This document shows positions 16,300 to 24,604 of a stretch of 64,000 bases of DNA, piece by piece (within the stretch, counting starts at the first letter, position 1; each line of letters starts with the position of its first letter). The DNA lies in assembly GCF_003347595.2 (NCBI RefSeq), contig NZ_QCZK02000055.1, positions 186,001 through 250,000 of the forward strand. Reading direction: 5' to 3'. Under the pieces are notes generated by a model. That model did not search any database, was not told the DNA's origin, and saw only the letters and a list, made by a program, of their open reading frames with translations. A program made the position numbers and the translations under genes. This stretch comes from Botryobacter ruber (GTDB lineage Bacteria; Bacteroidota; Bacteroidia; Cytophagales; Hymenobacteraceae).

Positions 16300-19200
16300 T
16301 TAACGGGATTGTGCCTGCTGTACGGGTTTTGCCGGAGTAGCAGCTGGTTCTTTCTTCTTTTTCATGGTATCCACTACAATTGGCGTAGCGATGAACAGGG
16401 AAGAATACGTACCGAAAACCACACCGATGATCATGGCCAGCGAGAAGCCTCTCAGCACCTCACCACCAAAGATGAACAGCACCAGCACCACCAGGAACAG
16501 CGTTAACGATGTGATAATCGTACGGCTGAACGTGCTGATAAGCGCAGGGTTCACCACGTCACGGATGTGGGCACGTGGGCTTTCGTTCATGTACTCCCGC
16601 ACACGGTCGAAGATAACCACGGTGTCGTTGATAGAGAAACCGATGATGGTGAGAACCGCAGCAATAAATACCTGGTCGATCTCATAAGAAACGCCAAACA
16701 TATCCAGGATAGCGAATACGGCAATGATCATGAGCGCATCGTGCAGCAAGGCGATAACACCGCCCAAGCTGAACTGCCAGCCTCTGAAACGGAACATTAC
16801 GTACACGAAGATGCCCACCAGCGCCAGCAGGATAGCGATAAGCGCTGTGTTCTGGATGTCGTCGGCCATGGTAGCACCTACTTTAGACGAGCTCAGGATT
16901 TGCGGATTCTGATCGCTGAACTGCTGCAGACCTTCTACCAGCGCTGCTTTCACCTGCTCATCGGCCTCGATGCTCTCATCGTCTGCCTGCCAGCTGGTAA
17001 TTACTTTCAGGCGGTTCGAAGCGCCAAACGTTTTTACCTCTGTACCTGCCGACTGGAAATCATCTACCAGGGCAGCACGCACATCAGATGCAGGAACGGC
17101 AGTATCGAAGTTTACTACGTAAGAACGTCCGCCTTTAAAGTCAACGCCCAGGTTCAGGCCTTTGTTTACAAACATGGCCACAATACCAAACGCAAGAATT
17201 GCAAACGAGAACGCATAAGCTGCTTTTCGGTACTTCATTACATCAAACGTGATGTTGCGGAACATTCTTTCCGTTAAAGCAGTGGAGAAAGATAACTTGC
17301 CACCTTTTTTGAAGGTGCTTTCCACGAATAGTCTTGAGATAAATACCGAGGTAAAGAAAGAGGTTACGATACCGATCATCAGCGTGATAGCAAAACCTTT
17401 TACCGGACCGGAGCCGAAGAAGTACAGGATAAAGCCTACCAGGAAGGTCGTAACGTTCGCATCCAAAATCGTGCTGAATGCTTTGTCGTAGCCCTTGTTG
17501 ATGATTTCGCGCATGCTCAGGCCTTTTTTGGCTTCTTCACGCATACGCTCGAAAATCAGTACGTTCGCATCCACGGCCATACCCAGTGTAAGTACGATAC
17601 CGGCGATACCAGGCAGTGTAAGAGCTGCGTTAAACTGTGCCAGCACGCCCAGGATAAAGAACACGTTAAATAACAGCGCTAAGTCGGCAATAAAACCACC
17701 GCGGCTGTAGTAGGCAATCATGAAGATAACCACCAGCAGCAAACCTGCCAGTGTCGAGATTAACCCCTGGTTGATAGCTTCCTGGCCCAGTGACGGACCA
17801 ACGATTGCTTCTTCCACGATACGGGTAGGAGCAGGCATTTTACCGGCTTTCAGGATGTTGGCAAGGTCTTGTGCTTCTTCGATGGTAAAGTTACCGCTGA
17901 TAGAGGAGTTACCACCTGTAATTTCGCTTTGTACCACCGGGGCAGAGTATACATAATCGTCGAGTACGATAGCGACCTGGCGGCCAATGTTGGCACCTGT
18001 TAAGCGGGCCCATTTTTTAGCACCATTCGGGTTCATGCTCATCGAGATCTCCGGACGACCGCTCTGGTCAAAATCCTGGCGGGCTTCGTTAATGGCATCG
18101 CCGCCGAGTGGCGCTTTTCCGTCACGTCCTTTTTTGATCGCATACAGCTCTACGAACTGCTGACGACCATCGCCTGAAATTGGCTTCACACCCCACAGGA
18201 ACTTCATGTTCGGCGGGAAGATAGCGCGTACTTCAGATCTTGAGAACAGGTCGTTGATTTTAGCTGTGTCGCGTACGTTAGCGCCCAGGCCGTTTGGTGT
18301 CATGGTGAACAAACGGGCCATTACGCTGCTTTGCTGCATGGCCAGCGAATCTATAGCGGCTGAATCGGGCTTAGCTGTTTCTGCCTGTGCCAGTGCTGCG
18401 GTTGTGTCTGCAGCTGCCGAATCGGTAAGGGCTGCACGGGCCAGCACGTCGTCCGTTTCTTCGGTAACAACGGCTTTGGTTGCATCTTCAACTTTAGGTT
18501 GGGCAGTAGTGCCACCCAGGTTCAGTTTACCCGCTTTTTCCTGCTCTACCAGGTAGTCATTCAATTGCGAGAAATAAGGCGAAAATTCTTCAGGCGACCA
18601 TACTTCCCAGAACTCCAGGTTTGCCATACCGGAAAGGAGCTTACGAACACGGTCCGGGTTGTCGATACCAGGAAGCTCGATCTGGATACGGTTAGAGCCT
18701 CTGAGGCGCTGGATGTTTGGCTGTGTTACACCAAATTTGTCGATACGTGTGCGCAGGATGTTGAAAGAGCGGTCGATGGCGGCGTCTACTTCTTTTTCGA
18801 TCTCGGCCAGTACTTCGGCATTGGACGACTCGTAGCTGATGCGGCCACGGTTGGCCGGGTTAGAGAAGATGCGGCTTAGGCGGCCATCCGGATCGATTTC
18901 GCGATAAGCTTCTCCGAACAGGGTGGTGAAATTCTCCTGGCTGTTTTTCTGCATTTCCTGGGCACGGGCAAGTGCTTTCTGGAAATTAGGATCTTTGCTG
19001 TTTCCGGCCATGGATTTGATGATTTCGATAGGCGACACTTCCAGTACCACGTGCATGCCACCTTTCAGGTCAAGACCAAGGCCAAGTTCTTTCTCTTTTA
19101 TTTCCTGGTACGTATAGTTCATGAAAACCGGCTCCTGCCAGATGGAATCCAGGTAAGCCTGTTGTTTTGCAAGACTTACATTGCCTTGTGCATCAGTGGC

Positions 19201-19314
19201 ATACGCCTCTGCGTCATTCTGTACTTTCCGGGAAATAAACGAAAAAGACAGGTAGTACAGGCATAGCGCCGATACGATGAGCGTGAGGATAATAATTAAA
19301 TTTTTGTTCCGCAT
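16300..19314 (-). CDS. secDF: protein translocase subunit SecDF (fused)
   Basis: SecDF uses proton flow to pull preproteins through SecYEG at the inner membrane. The 1004-residue product fuses SecD and SecF, as is usual in Bacteroidota. SecD begins with a TM helix, then LGLGLDLKGGMHVVLEV, a large periplasmic P1 domain, an Ala/Asp/Glu/Thr-rich insertion (about residues 265-330), and GRQVAIVLDDYVYSAPVVQ. The TM block contains GMAVDANVLIFERMREE. SecF starts near residue 690 with FRNITFDVMKYRKAAYAFS, followed by LNLGVDFKGGRSYVV and NDTVVIFDRVRE. It converges with the Nfu gene. Confidence 0.96.
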   Translation of the reverse strand: MRNKNLIIILTLIVSALCLYYLSFSFISRKVQNDAEAYATDAQGNVSLAKQQAYLDSIWQEPVFMNYTYQEIKEKELGLGLDLKGGMHVVLEVSPIEIIKSMAGNSKDPNFQKALARAQEMQKNSQENFTTLFGEAYREIDPDGRLSRIFSNPANRGRISYESSNAEVLAEIEKEVDAAIDRSFNILRTRIDKFGVTQPNIQRLRGSNRIQIELPGIDNPDRVRKLLSGMANLEFWEVWSPEEFSPYFSQLNDYLVEQEKAGKLNLGGTTAQPKVEDATKAVVTEETDDVLARAALTDSAAADTTAALAQAETAKPDSAAIDSLAMQQSSVMARLFTMTPNGLGANVRDTAKINDLFSRSEVRAIFPPNMKFLWGVKPISGDGRQQFVELYAIKKGRDGKAPLGGDAINEARQDFDQSGRPEISMSMNPNGAKKWARLTGANIGRQVAIVLDDYVYSAPVVQSEITGGNSSISGNFTIEEAQDLANILKAGKMPAPTRIVEEAIVGPSLGQEAINQGLISTLAGLLLVVIFMIAYYSRGGFIADLALLFNVFFILGVLAQFNAALTLPGIAGIVLTLGMAVDANVLIFERMREEAKKGLSMREIINKGYDKAFSTILDANVTTFLVGFILYFFGSGPVKGFAITLMIGIVTSFFTSVFISRLFVESTFKKGGKLSFSTALTERMFRNITFDVMKYRKAAYAFSFAILAFGIVAMFVNKGLNLGVDFKGGRSYVVNFDTAVPASDVRAALVDDFQSAGTEVKTFGASNRLKVITSWQADDESIEADEQVKAALVEGLQQFSDQNPQILSSSKVGATMADDIQNTALIAILLALVGIFVYVMFRFRGWQFSLGGVIALLHDALMIIAVFAILDMFGVSYEIDQVFIAAVLTIIGFSINDTVVIFDRVREYMNESPRAHIRDVVNPALISTFSRTIITSLTLFLVVLVLFIFGGEVLRGFSLAMIIGVVFGTYSSLFIATPIVVDTMKKKKEPAATPAKPVQQAQSR

Positions 19315-19485
19315 TGTCAGTTTTAAATATTAAAAGTATTGGTATTGATTCGTTGAAATATATCATGGGCAGCATCCTGCCAATAGCCCGGAAGCTTTAA
19401 CAGTTGCCTGGTTGTCCTGCAGGAGCTATATTATTATCGCTGTGGCAGGGCAAAAAAGAATAATGGAAAGGGTGTGGATGTCAGC

Positions 19486-19857
19486 CTAGGGAGCCTGGGG
19501 CTGAATTGTGATCGGGAACAGTACTGCCGCAAACCCAGCGCCGGGCAGCGAGGCCACAAGAGCAGGTAATGCTTCGTCGGAAGGAGCGGCAAACGTTTGA
19601 TTCGGTACAGGAATGACAGCCTGCTGCAGATTCAGGGCAACAAAGGAGGTGGTTGCCTCCAGCGATACCTTCTGCTTTACTTCTGTCCTGGTGTCAGCGT
19701 CTGATGTGGTGTTGAACTGTACTGCTTTGGGGGCAGTGGCTTTGGCCGGCGCACGATAGGCTACAACTTCCTGCCCGTTGAGCATGAGAGCCCAGAGCAG
19801 GGTGAAAGACAACAGCAGGTGTCTTAAGTGATAGCTTATGTTGTAGTGCTTTGGCAT
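19486..19857 (-). CDS. small secreted or membrane-anchored hypothetical protein
   Basis: This 123-residue product has an N-terminal hydrophobic segment (LLLSFTLLWALMLNG, about residues 14-28) preceded by His/Arg residues, then an Ala/Val/Thr/Pro-rich part without cysteines or known motifs. It looks like a secreted or tethered small protein. A -7 box (TACATTTG) lies only about 10 bases before the ATG, so the mRNA would have almost no leader. No relative is recognised. It could alternatively be a spurious frame, but the signal-like start and promoter argue for a gene. Confidence 0.55.
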   Translation of the reverse strand: MPKHYNISYHLRHLLLSFTLLWALMLNGQEVVAYRAPAKATAPKAVQFNTTSDADTRTEVKQKVSLEATTSFVALNLQQAVIPVPNQTFAAPSDEALPALVASLPGAGFAAVLFPITIQPQAP

Positions 19858-19867
19858 AATTTGGCTA

Positions 19868-19875
19868 CAAATGTA
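19868..19875 (-). promoter_or_regulatory. -7 box next to the 19857 start
   Basis: TACATTTG on the minus strand. The predicted start point is about 6 bases before the ATG. Confidence 0.5.
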
Positions 19876-19903
19876 GCGCCTTTTTTACAAAAAAGTCAAA
19901 CGC

Positions 19904-20596
19904 TTAACGATTAATCTCAATAAATCGTTTAATATCGTGTTTTTTTCCGATAAGGATCAGAATATCAGAAGGATAAATGATGGTCTCGGCCTTTGGAACA
20001 CCTATGATATGTTCTACCTGGGTGGCTTTGCCGTCCTGTATTTCCTCGAACGCACGTTTGATAGTTATCAGGTTGAGGTTATATTTCTCGCGGAGCGATA
20101 TTTTAGCGATGCTGCGGTTGGCAATGCCGCGTGGTGCATTTATCTCTACGATCTCGTAATTATCGGGCAGCGGCAGGAACGTCCGGATGCTTGGCTGCAG
20201 CAGGCGTTCTGCCACGGTTTTACCCACCTCACCCTCCGGCGACAGGATTTCCTGCACCCCCATTTTCTCCAGTATCCGGCGCTGCTGTTTGTTGGAGGCC
20301 CTGGTAATGACACGCTTTATGTTGAGCTCCTGCAGGTTGGCGGTCGTGATGAGGAGTGCCTCAAAGTCCTCGCCAATGGCAACCACTACCGCGTCCATGT
20401 CCTGCACGTTCTGTGCCTCCAGGGCCCGGATATCGGTAGAGTCGAGGGTGACGGCATAAGCAACCACCTCTTTAATGTTCTCCACATAATCCTCGTTTAT
20501 ATCGATCGCCAGTACTTCTGCGCCCCGCTCTGCCAGGGTCCGGGCAATGGAGTTGCCGAAAATTCCGAGTCCTATTACTGCAAACTTATGCCTCAT
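19904..20596 (-). CDS. KtrA/TrkA-type potassium channel regulatory subunit
   Basis: This cytoplasmic gating subunit of a Ktr/Trk potassium uptake system (230 aa) has an N-terminal RCK/TrkA_N Rossmann domain with GLGIFGNSIARTLAERG and the acidic residue at the end of the second strand (AIDIN). A C-terminal TrkA_C domain follows from about residue 140. It senses nucleotides such as ATP/ADP or NADH in the family. The membrane partner KtrB is not adjacent. Its ATG overlaps the uridine kinase stop by four bases, so the two are co-translated. Confidence 0.88.
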   Translation of the reverse strand: MRHKFAVIGLGIFGNSIARTLAERGAEVLAIDINEDYVENIKEVVAYAVTLDSTDIRALEAQNVQDMDAVVVAIGEDFEALLITTANLQELNIKRVITRASNKQQRRILEKMGVQEILSPEGEVGKTVAERLLQPSIRTFLPLPDNYEIVEINAPRGIANRSIAKISLREKYNLNLITIKRAFEEIQDGKATQVEHIIGVPKAETIIYPSDILILIGKKHDIKRFIEINR

Positions 20597-21213
20597 GCTT
20601 TTATGTTACTATTCAGGAAGGTGACAAGCACATCGAGCGCTTTTTCAAAATGATTGTTGTTGGGTATAATAATGTCAGCGTCGTGTTTGTAAGGCTCGAT
20701 GTACTTTTCGTAGGTAGGCGCCACATGGTGTGTGTAGCGGTACAGTACATCGTCCAGGTCATAGCCGCGTTCTATCCTGTCGCGCACAATGCGGCGCTGC
20801 AGTTTTATGTAATCTTTGGCGTCTATAAACACTTTCAGGTCGAGCAGACGGGCAACTTCTTCAAAATGAAATACAAAAATGCCTTCTACCACTACGATGG
20901 GCGCCGGCTTAAACGCCAGTTGCCGGGGTGTTGCATCGGGGTTGTTAAAGGTGTACTCGGTGCGGTAAACCGTTTCGCCCCGGCTTACTTTCAGGATGTC
21001 CTGTGCATAGGCTTCATCGTCAATACAGGAAGGTAGATCGAAGTTGATAACTCCGTTCGGATCAATTGTATGGTGTTCGCGGTCTTTGTAATAAGTATCC
21101 TGCGAGATCAGGCAAACGTGCTCCGGAGCGAACGACGTAAGCAGTTTATTCAAAAATGTTGTTTTCCCTGAAGCACTACCTCCTGTAATCCCGACAATAA
21201 ATGGCTTTTGCAT
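20593..21213 (-). CDS. udk: uridine kinase
   Basis: Udk phosphorylates uridine and cytidine to UMP/CMP in pyrimidine salvage. The 206-residue protein shows Walker A GITGGSASGKTTFL at about residues 8-21, SQDTYYKD, NFDLPSCIDDEAYA, VVVEGIFVFH, and RRIVRDRIERGYDLDDVLYRY near the C-terminal third. It is followed in a four-base ATGA overlap by the KtrA-type gene. A -7 box lies at 21236. Confidence 0.93.
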   Translation of the reverse strand: MQKPFIVGITGGSASGKTTFLNKLLTSFAPEHVCLISQDTYYKDREHHTIDPNGVINFDLPSCIDDEAYAQDILKVSRGETVYRTEYTFNNPDATPRQLAFKPAPIVVVEGIFVFHFEEVARLLDLKVFIDAKDYIKLQRRIVRDRIERGYDLDDVLYRYTHHVAPTYEKYIEPYKHDADIIIPNNNHFEKALDVLVTFLNSNIKA

Positions 21214-21235
21214 AGGAAACTTTAATTTCAGAACG

Positions 21236-21243
21236 CAAAATTA
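21236..21243 (-). promoter_or_regulatory. -7 box of the udk operon
   Basis: TAATTTTG on the minus strand; predicted start about 21231, 18 bases before the ATG. Confidence 0.65.
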
Positions 21244-21254
21244 CGCTTTTGCAA

Positions 21255-21340
21255 GTTAATGTGCTAATGTGTTAATGTGCTGATGAGTTAATTTGCTCAT
21301 GTGTTAGTGTGCTGATAGCGTAATGTGCTTATGGGCTAAA
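21255..21340 (+). repeat. R2 tandem array (TTAATGTGCTGATG-type)
   Basis: About six imperfect units of 12-16 bases (GTTAATGTGCTAATGT and relatives) run head to tail. An inverted short copy lies at 21431-21453. Confidence 0.8.
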
Positions 21341-21345
21341 TTGTT

Positions 21346-21390
21346 CTAATCCTGAAAATTCAAAAATTCTGTAAATCCTGATTCAGACAA
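21346..21390 (-). repeat. R3 repeat (AAATCCTG/CAGGATTT-type)
   Basis: The span contains CTGTAAATCCTGATTCAGAC, the complement of the motif GTCTGAATCAGGATTTACAG seen at 56670. It lies between the two R2 blocks. Confidence 0.7.
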
Positions 21391-21430
21391 TGAAGCAGTG
21401 CAGCCTTTCAACCTGATCAACAATATAAAA

Positions 21431-21453
21431 ATTAACACATCAGCACATTAACC
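21431..21453 (-). repeat. R2 inverted copy supplying the rdgB stop codon
   Basis: The minus strand reads GGTTAATGTGCTGATGTGTT. The TAA that ends rdgB (21448-21450) is part of this repeat. Confidence 0.7.
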
Positions 21454-22029
21454 ATGGTTTTTCAGGAACTCCACCAGTTTTCGGATGGCGGCGCCCCGGT
21501 GGCTGATGGCGTTTTTTTCTTCGGTGCTCATCTGGGCAAACGTCCGGGTGTGGTTGTCGGGGATGAAGATGGGGTCGTAGCCAAAGCCTTTGTCGCCTTC
21601 CCACCTGGTGGTGATGTGTCCGTTTACGATGCCTTCGAAGTGGTGCTCCTGCCCGTCGAGGAACAGCGTAATGGAGGTTCTGAAGCGGGCTTTGCGGTTT
21701 TCTGCTTTCTTCAGGTTGTTCAGCAGCAGTTGTATGTTATCGGTGTCGCTGCGCTGGGGGCCGGCGTAGCGGGCAGAATAAACACCCGGAGCGCCTCCCA
21801 GGGCCTCCACTTCCAGGCCGGTATCGTCGGCAAAGCAGTTAACGTGGTACTTCTCCCATACATAGGCCGCCTTCTGCCGCGAATTGCCTTCCAGCGTGTA
21901 CTGGTCTTCGCGCAGCTCTTCGTGGCAGCCAATATCTTCCAGTGTCAGCAATTTGTACCTGCCTTCCAGCATGCGGCCTACCTCGGCGGCTTTGTGCTTG
22001 TTGTTGGTGGCAAAGCAAAGCTCTTTCAT
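21448..22029 (-). CDS. rdgB: XTP/dITP pyrophosphatase (RdgB/HAM1 family)
   Basis: This enzyme hydrolyses non-canonical purine triphosphates such as dITP and XTP, keeping them out of nucleic acids. The 193-residue product contains FATNNKHKAAEV at the N-terminus, FADDTGLEVEALGGAPGVYS, RTSITLFL, GDKGFGYDPIFIP, and SHRGAAIRKL near the C-terminus, all typical. Both ends abut R2 repeats: the stop codon is inside one, and another lies three bases before the start. No promoter box is obvious, so it may be read with the phosphoribosyltransferase gene upstream. Confidence 0.94.
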   Translation of the reverse strand: MKELCFATNNKHKAAEVGRMLEGRYKLLTLEDIGCHEELREDQYTLEGNSRQKAAYVWEKYHVNCFADDTGLEVEALGGAPGVYSARYAGPQRSDTDNIQLLLNNLKKAENRKARFRTSITLFLDGQEHHFEGIVNGHITTRWEGDKGFGYDPIFIPDNHTRTFAQMSTEEKNAISHRGAAIRKLVEFLKNHG

Positions 22030-22031
22030 GG

Positions 22032-22062
22032 GGTTAATTTGCTAATGAGTTAATGTGCTAAA
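22032..22062 (-). repeat. R2 repeat upstream of rdgB
   Basis: GTTAATTTGCTAATGAGTTA and GTGCTAAAT (plus strand) lie directly before the rdgB start codon. Confidence 0.6.
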
Positions 22063-22100
22063 TTTTGTATTGCTAAACGGTTAAATTGTTAAAAGATTCA

Positions 22101-22147
22101 ATTCTCTAACTCTCTAACTCCCAAACTTTCTAACTCCTATACTTCCT
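22101..22147 (-). repeat. R4 repeat (GTTAGAGAG-type) at a stop codon
   Basis: On the minus strand GGAAGTATAGGAGTTAGAAA begins directly after the stop of the phosphoribosyltransferase gene and continues with GTTTGGGAGTTAGAGAG. The same family occurs after two stops at 56422 and 56941. Confidence 0.7.
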
Positions 22148-22656
22148 TATATCAGGTAGGCAGCCACTTCGCTTTCCTGCAGCACCACTCTCACGTGCTC
22201 GTGCAGCGTAGTTGCCAGCGAGTAGCCGGTGTAACTGGCAGAAACCGGGAAGAGCTTATGGCGTCTGTCCACGAGGGTGGCAATTTCTACTTTACGGGGA
22301 GCGTGCTTTAAAAAGGTGGCCAGTGTGTAAGCCAGAATCCGACCGGTGTTCAGTACGTCGTCTACCACAATCACTACCTTTCCTGCCAGGTCAATGGTGT
22401 CGGGCAACAAGGTAACCTGGCTCTCTACCGGCGCCGATTTATCGATGGTGACCTCCAGGAGTGTTACCGACAAGCCGGAGATCTTTTGTAGCTCCTGTGT
22501 CAGCATCTGCGCCAGGATATACCCGTTTTCGTGGATGCCGGCCAGCACAAGTTCCTTTTCCTCAAAATTATGCTCGTACATTTCGTAAGCCATCCGGGTT
22601 ATTTTCTGTCGGATTTGCTGCTGGTCCAGTATCTGGTTTTGGTGCGGGTGCGTCAT
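22147..22656 (-). CDS. PyrR-like phosphoribosyltransferase
   Basis: This type I PRTase-fold protein (169 aa) has the PRPP-binding loop VVIVVDDVLNTGRIL at about residues 93-107. Such PyrR-like proteins act as uracil phosphoribosyltransferases or pyrimidine regulators; here the role is uncertain. The ATG at 22656 is chosen over an upstream alternative at 22719, because the -7 box at 22706 places the transcript start between them. Its stop is directly followed by an R4 repeat. A long spacer of repeats separates it from rdgB. Confidence 0.82.
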   Translation of the reverse strand: MTHPHQNQILDQQQIRQKITRMAYEMYEHNFEEKELVLAGIHENGYILAQMLTQELQKISGLSVTLLEVTIDKSAPVESQVTLLPDTIDLAGKVVIVVDDVLNTGRILAYTLATFLKHAPRKVEIATLVDRRHKLFPVSASYTGYSLATTLHEHVRVVLQESEVAAYLI

Positions 22657-22705
22657 AAGTTTTTTACGATTAGCTGCCGGTATTGCCGCTATGGTGCGGC
22701 AGGGG

Positions 22706-22713
22706 CAAAAATA
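22706..22713 (-). promoter_or_regulatory. -7 box of the PRTase gene
   Basis: TATTTTTG on the minus strand, about 50 bases before the ATG at 22656. Confidence 0.65.
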
Positions 22714-22796
22714 AAACAATATTTCGGAGGATTGCCTGTTTTAAAGTATCTGTAAAATAATTTGGTTCATAGCATTTTATATTAAAAAAAACTTGT

Positions 22797-22804
22797 TAAT
22801 TTTG
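22797..22804 (+). promoter_or_regulatory. -7 box of rpmE2
   Basis: TAATTTTG, 42 bases before the ATG at 22847. Confidence 0.7.
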
Positions 22805-22846
22805 CAGTCCGATTGAGAATTAAGGTTAATAAACGTTTATATAATA

Positions 22847-23092
22847 ATGAAAAAAGACATTCACCCAACATACAGAGAGGTGGTTTTTCAGGATACTTCC
22901 AGTGATTTCAAATTCGTTACCCGCTCTACCATGACTTCTGACGAGACCATCACCATGGAAGACGGTAAAGAATATCCTGTAATTAAAGTAGAGGTTTCTT
23001 CTGCTTCACATCCTTTCTACACTGGTAAAAACATCTTTGTGGACACGGCAGGACGTGTTGAGAAATTCAACAAGCGTTATCAGAAAAAATAA
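22847..23092 (+). CDS. rpmE2: ribosomal protein L31 type B
   Basis: This 81-residue protein of the large ribosomal subunit starts [16 protein letters not shown] and ends FNKRYQKK. It lacks the zinc-binding cysteines of type A L31, so it is the type B (zinc-independent) form, the common one in Bacteroidota. [21 protein letters not shown] is the conserved C-terminal block. It has its own promoter and a strong terminator. Confidence 0.96.
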   Translation: MKKDIHPTYREVVFQDTSSDFKFVTRSTMTSDETITMEDGKEYPVIKVEVSSASHPFYTGKNIFVDTAGRVEKFNKRYQKK

Positions 23093-23118
23093 GCCTTTTT
23101 GGGTTAAAACGTTTAAAA

Positions 23119-23155
23119 GAAAAGTCTTCCCGTTTATTTCGGGAAGACTTTTTTA
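23119..23155 (+). terminator. terminator of rpmE2
   Basis: AAAAGTCTTCCCG pairs with CGGGAAGACTTTT; T run follows and merges into the next promoter. Confidence 0.85.
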
Positions 23156-23161
23156 TTTTTG
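23154..23161 (+). promoter_or_regulatory. -7 box of the GlmU-like gene, leaderless mRNA predicted
   Basis: TATTTTTG ends six bases before the ATG at 23167, so transcription should begin at or next to the start codon. Confidence 0.55.
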
Positions 23162-23166
23162 CGCCT

Positions 23167-24369
23167 ATGAACATCATTCTCTTCGACGAACCTACCATAC
23201 GGCAGTCGCTCGTGCCGCTAACCTATACACGGCCTGTTGCCGAAATCCGAATCGGTATCCTGACCATCGCTGAAAAATGGCAGCATTATGCAGGAGCAGC
23301 AACAAGTTACCTCACACAGCCTTACCTGCAGCAAAAGTACCCGAAGCAGCCCGGAACACCTGCAGTATATATAAACGGCGCTGTTTGCCCGGATGAACAG
23401 TTAGTGGCGCAGGTAAAGCAACTGAAGCAGGGCGAAGGATTGTACCACAACGGCATGCTGGTGGCCCTGCATAGCGGCGGACAGCAACTGCAGTCGGTGG
23501 AAGAGCTTCTGCAATTTGTCGTAACGGAGAAGCAGGAGGTTGAAAACTGCGTGGTGGTGCGCCAGGTGTGGGAGATATTCCAGTTTAACGGAGCGCAAAT
23601 CCGGAGCGATTTTAAGCTCATAACAGCCGGGCGCAAAAGCCAGCCGCTGCAGGACAGGCACACGATGGTGTACGGCGAAGAAAATATTTTTATTGAAGAG
23701 GGAGTGGTGGTACGTGCAGCCGTACTAAACGCGGAAGCCGGTCCTATTTACCTCGGGAAAAACGCGCAGGTGGAAGAGGGGGCGCTGATTCGTGGACCGT
23801 TTGCGCTTTGCGAAGGCAGCACCGTGAACATGGGCGGCAAAATGCGCGGCGATACCACCGTTGGACCGCAATCGAAAGTAGGCGGCGAAATAGGCAATTC
23901 GGTTATCCTGGGCTACTCCAACAAAGGCCACGACGGTTACCTGGGCAATTCGGTGCTGGGCGAGTGGTGCAACCTGGGGGCAGATACAAACACTTCGAAC
24001 CTGAAAAACAACTATGCGCCTGTAAAACTCTGGAGCTACGCCAGAAATGGTTTTGTGAATACCGGGCAACAGTTCTGCGGCCTCATCATGGGCGACCATT
24101 CCAAAAGCGGCATCAATACAATGTTCAACACCGGTACGGTGGTAGGCGTAGCGGCCAATGTGTTTGGTGCCGGGTTTCCGCGCAACATGATACCCTCCTT
24201 CGCGTGGGGCGGTGCAGCCGGTTTCGAAACGTTCCAGCTAAACAAAGCCTACGAAGTAGCCGAGCGCGTTATGGCCCGCCGTAAAATCGATCTCACCGAT
24301 ACCGACAAAGCCATCCTGGCCGAAGTATTCGAACAGTCGAAGCAATACAGGGTGTGGGAGAATGTTTAA
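23167..24369 (+). CDS. GlmU-like putative sugar nucleotidyltransferase
   Basis: This 400-residue protein pairs a divergent N-terminal nucleotidyltransferase-like domain (LTYTRPVAEIRIGILTIAEKW) with a C-terminal left-handed beta-helix (about residues 180-340; repeats such as VVRAAVLNAEAGPIYLGKNA and GTVVGVAANVFG). Such proteins are annotated in Bacteroidota as GlmU family or glucose-1-phosphate thymidylyltransferase-like. The classical GlmU N-terminal pyrophosphorylase motif is not obvious, so the exact sugar nucleotide is uncertain. The stop codon is inside an R2 repeat (TTTAATGTGC). Confidence 0.82.
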   Translation: MNIILFDEPTIRQSLVPLTYTRPVAEIRIGILTIAEKWQHYAGAATSYLTQPYLQQKYPKQPGTPAVYINGAVCPDEQLVAQVKQLKQGEGLYHNGMLVALHSGGQQLQSVEELLQFVVTEKQEVENCVVVRQVWEIFQFNGAQIRSDFKLITAGRKSQPLQDRHTMVYGEENIFIEEGVVVRAAVLNAEAGPIYLGKNAQVEEGALIRGPFALCEGSTVNMGGKMRGDTTVGPQSKVGGEIGNSVILGYSNKGHDGYLGNSVLGEWCNLGADTNTSNLKNNYAPVKLWSYARNGFVNTGQQFCGLIMGDHSKSGINTMFNTGTVVGVAANVFGAGFPRNMIPSFAWGGAAGFETFQLNKAYEVAERVMARRKIDLTDTDKAILAEVFEQSKQYRVWENV

Positions 24370-24402
24370 TGTGCTAATTTTTTAATGTGCTGATGTGTTA
24401 AT
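24365..24402 (+). repeat. R2 repeat at the GlmU-like stop codon
   Basis: TTTAATGTGCTAATTTTTTA then ATGTGCTGATGTGTTAATTT. It supplies the TAA at 24367-24369. Confidence 0.7.
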
Positions 24403-24418
24403 TTTGAAAATTGTTAAA

Positions 24419-24458
24419 TTGTCTGAACCAGGATTAACCAGATTCAGGGATTAGCAGG
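24419..24458 (+). repeat. R3 repeat
   Basis: GTCTGAACCAGGATTAACCA followed by GATTCAGGGATTAGCAGG. Confidence 0.6.
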
Positions 24459-24490
24459 ATGAGAGGCAATGGTGGCAGGAGCAGTAACAA
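24459..24490 (-). repeat. R1 dispersed repeat, reverse copy
   Basis: The plus strand reads GAGGCAATGGTGGCAGGAGC. It is the CCATTGCC variant. Confidence 0.75.
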
Positions 24491-24522
24491 TTTTTAACTC
24501 CTGTACTTTCTAATTCTTTAAT

Positions 24523-24604
24523 CCAATAACGAATAACGAATAATCAATAACTAAAACAGCGCATTAAGTCCCTCCCCAATAACGAATAACCAATAACTAA
24601 AACA
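24523..24604 (+). repeat. R5 duplicated unit upstream of holB
   Basis: CCAATAACGAATAAC...CAATAACTAAAACAGCGC occurs at 24523-24564 and again at 24575-24607 as CCAATAACGAATAACC...AATAACTAAAACAGTGC, running into the GTG start at 24605. A fragment is at 32755. Confidence 0.75.

Larger units (their letters stand above)
24370..24604. other. spacer composed almost wholly of short repeats
   Basis: This 235-base spacer between the GlmU-like and holB-type genes holds R2, R3, a reverse R1 copy, an R4-like stretch and two R5 units in succession. No gene or promoter box is visible. Confidence 0.65.

Noticed and set aside
16060-16340. Cys-rich frames (77 and 65 aa) between nfu and secDF
   Set aside because: They are translations of two R1 copies and two terminators.
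18361-18430. Ala/Thr-coding linker of secDF as an R1 copy
   Set aside because: The shared feature is only alanine codons; the CCACCA core is missing.
22679-22713. Possible degenerate R1 copy (CCGCTATGGTGCGGCAGGGG)
   Set aside because: It matches only half of the consensus and is itself a short palindrome over a promoter.
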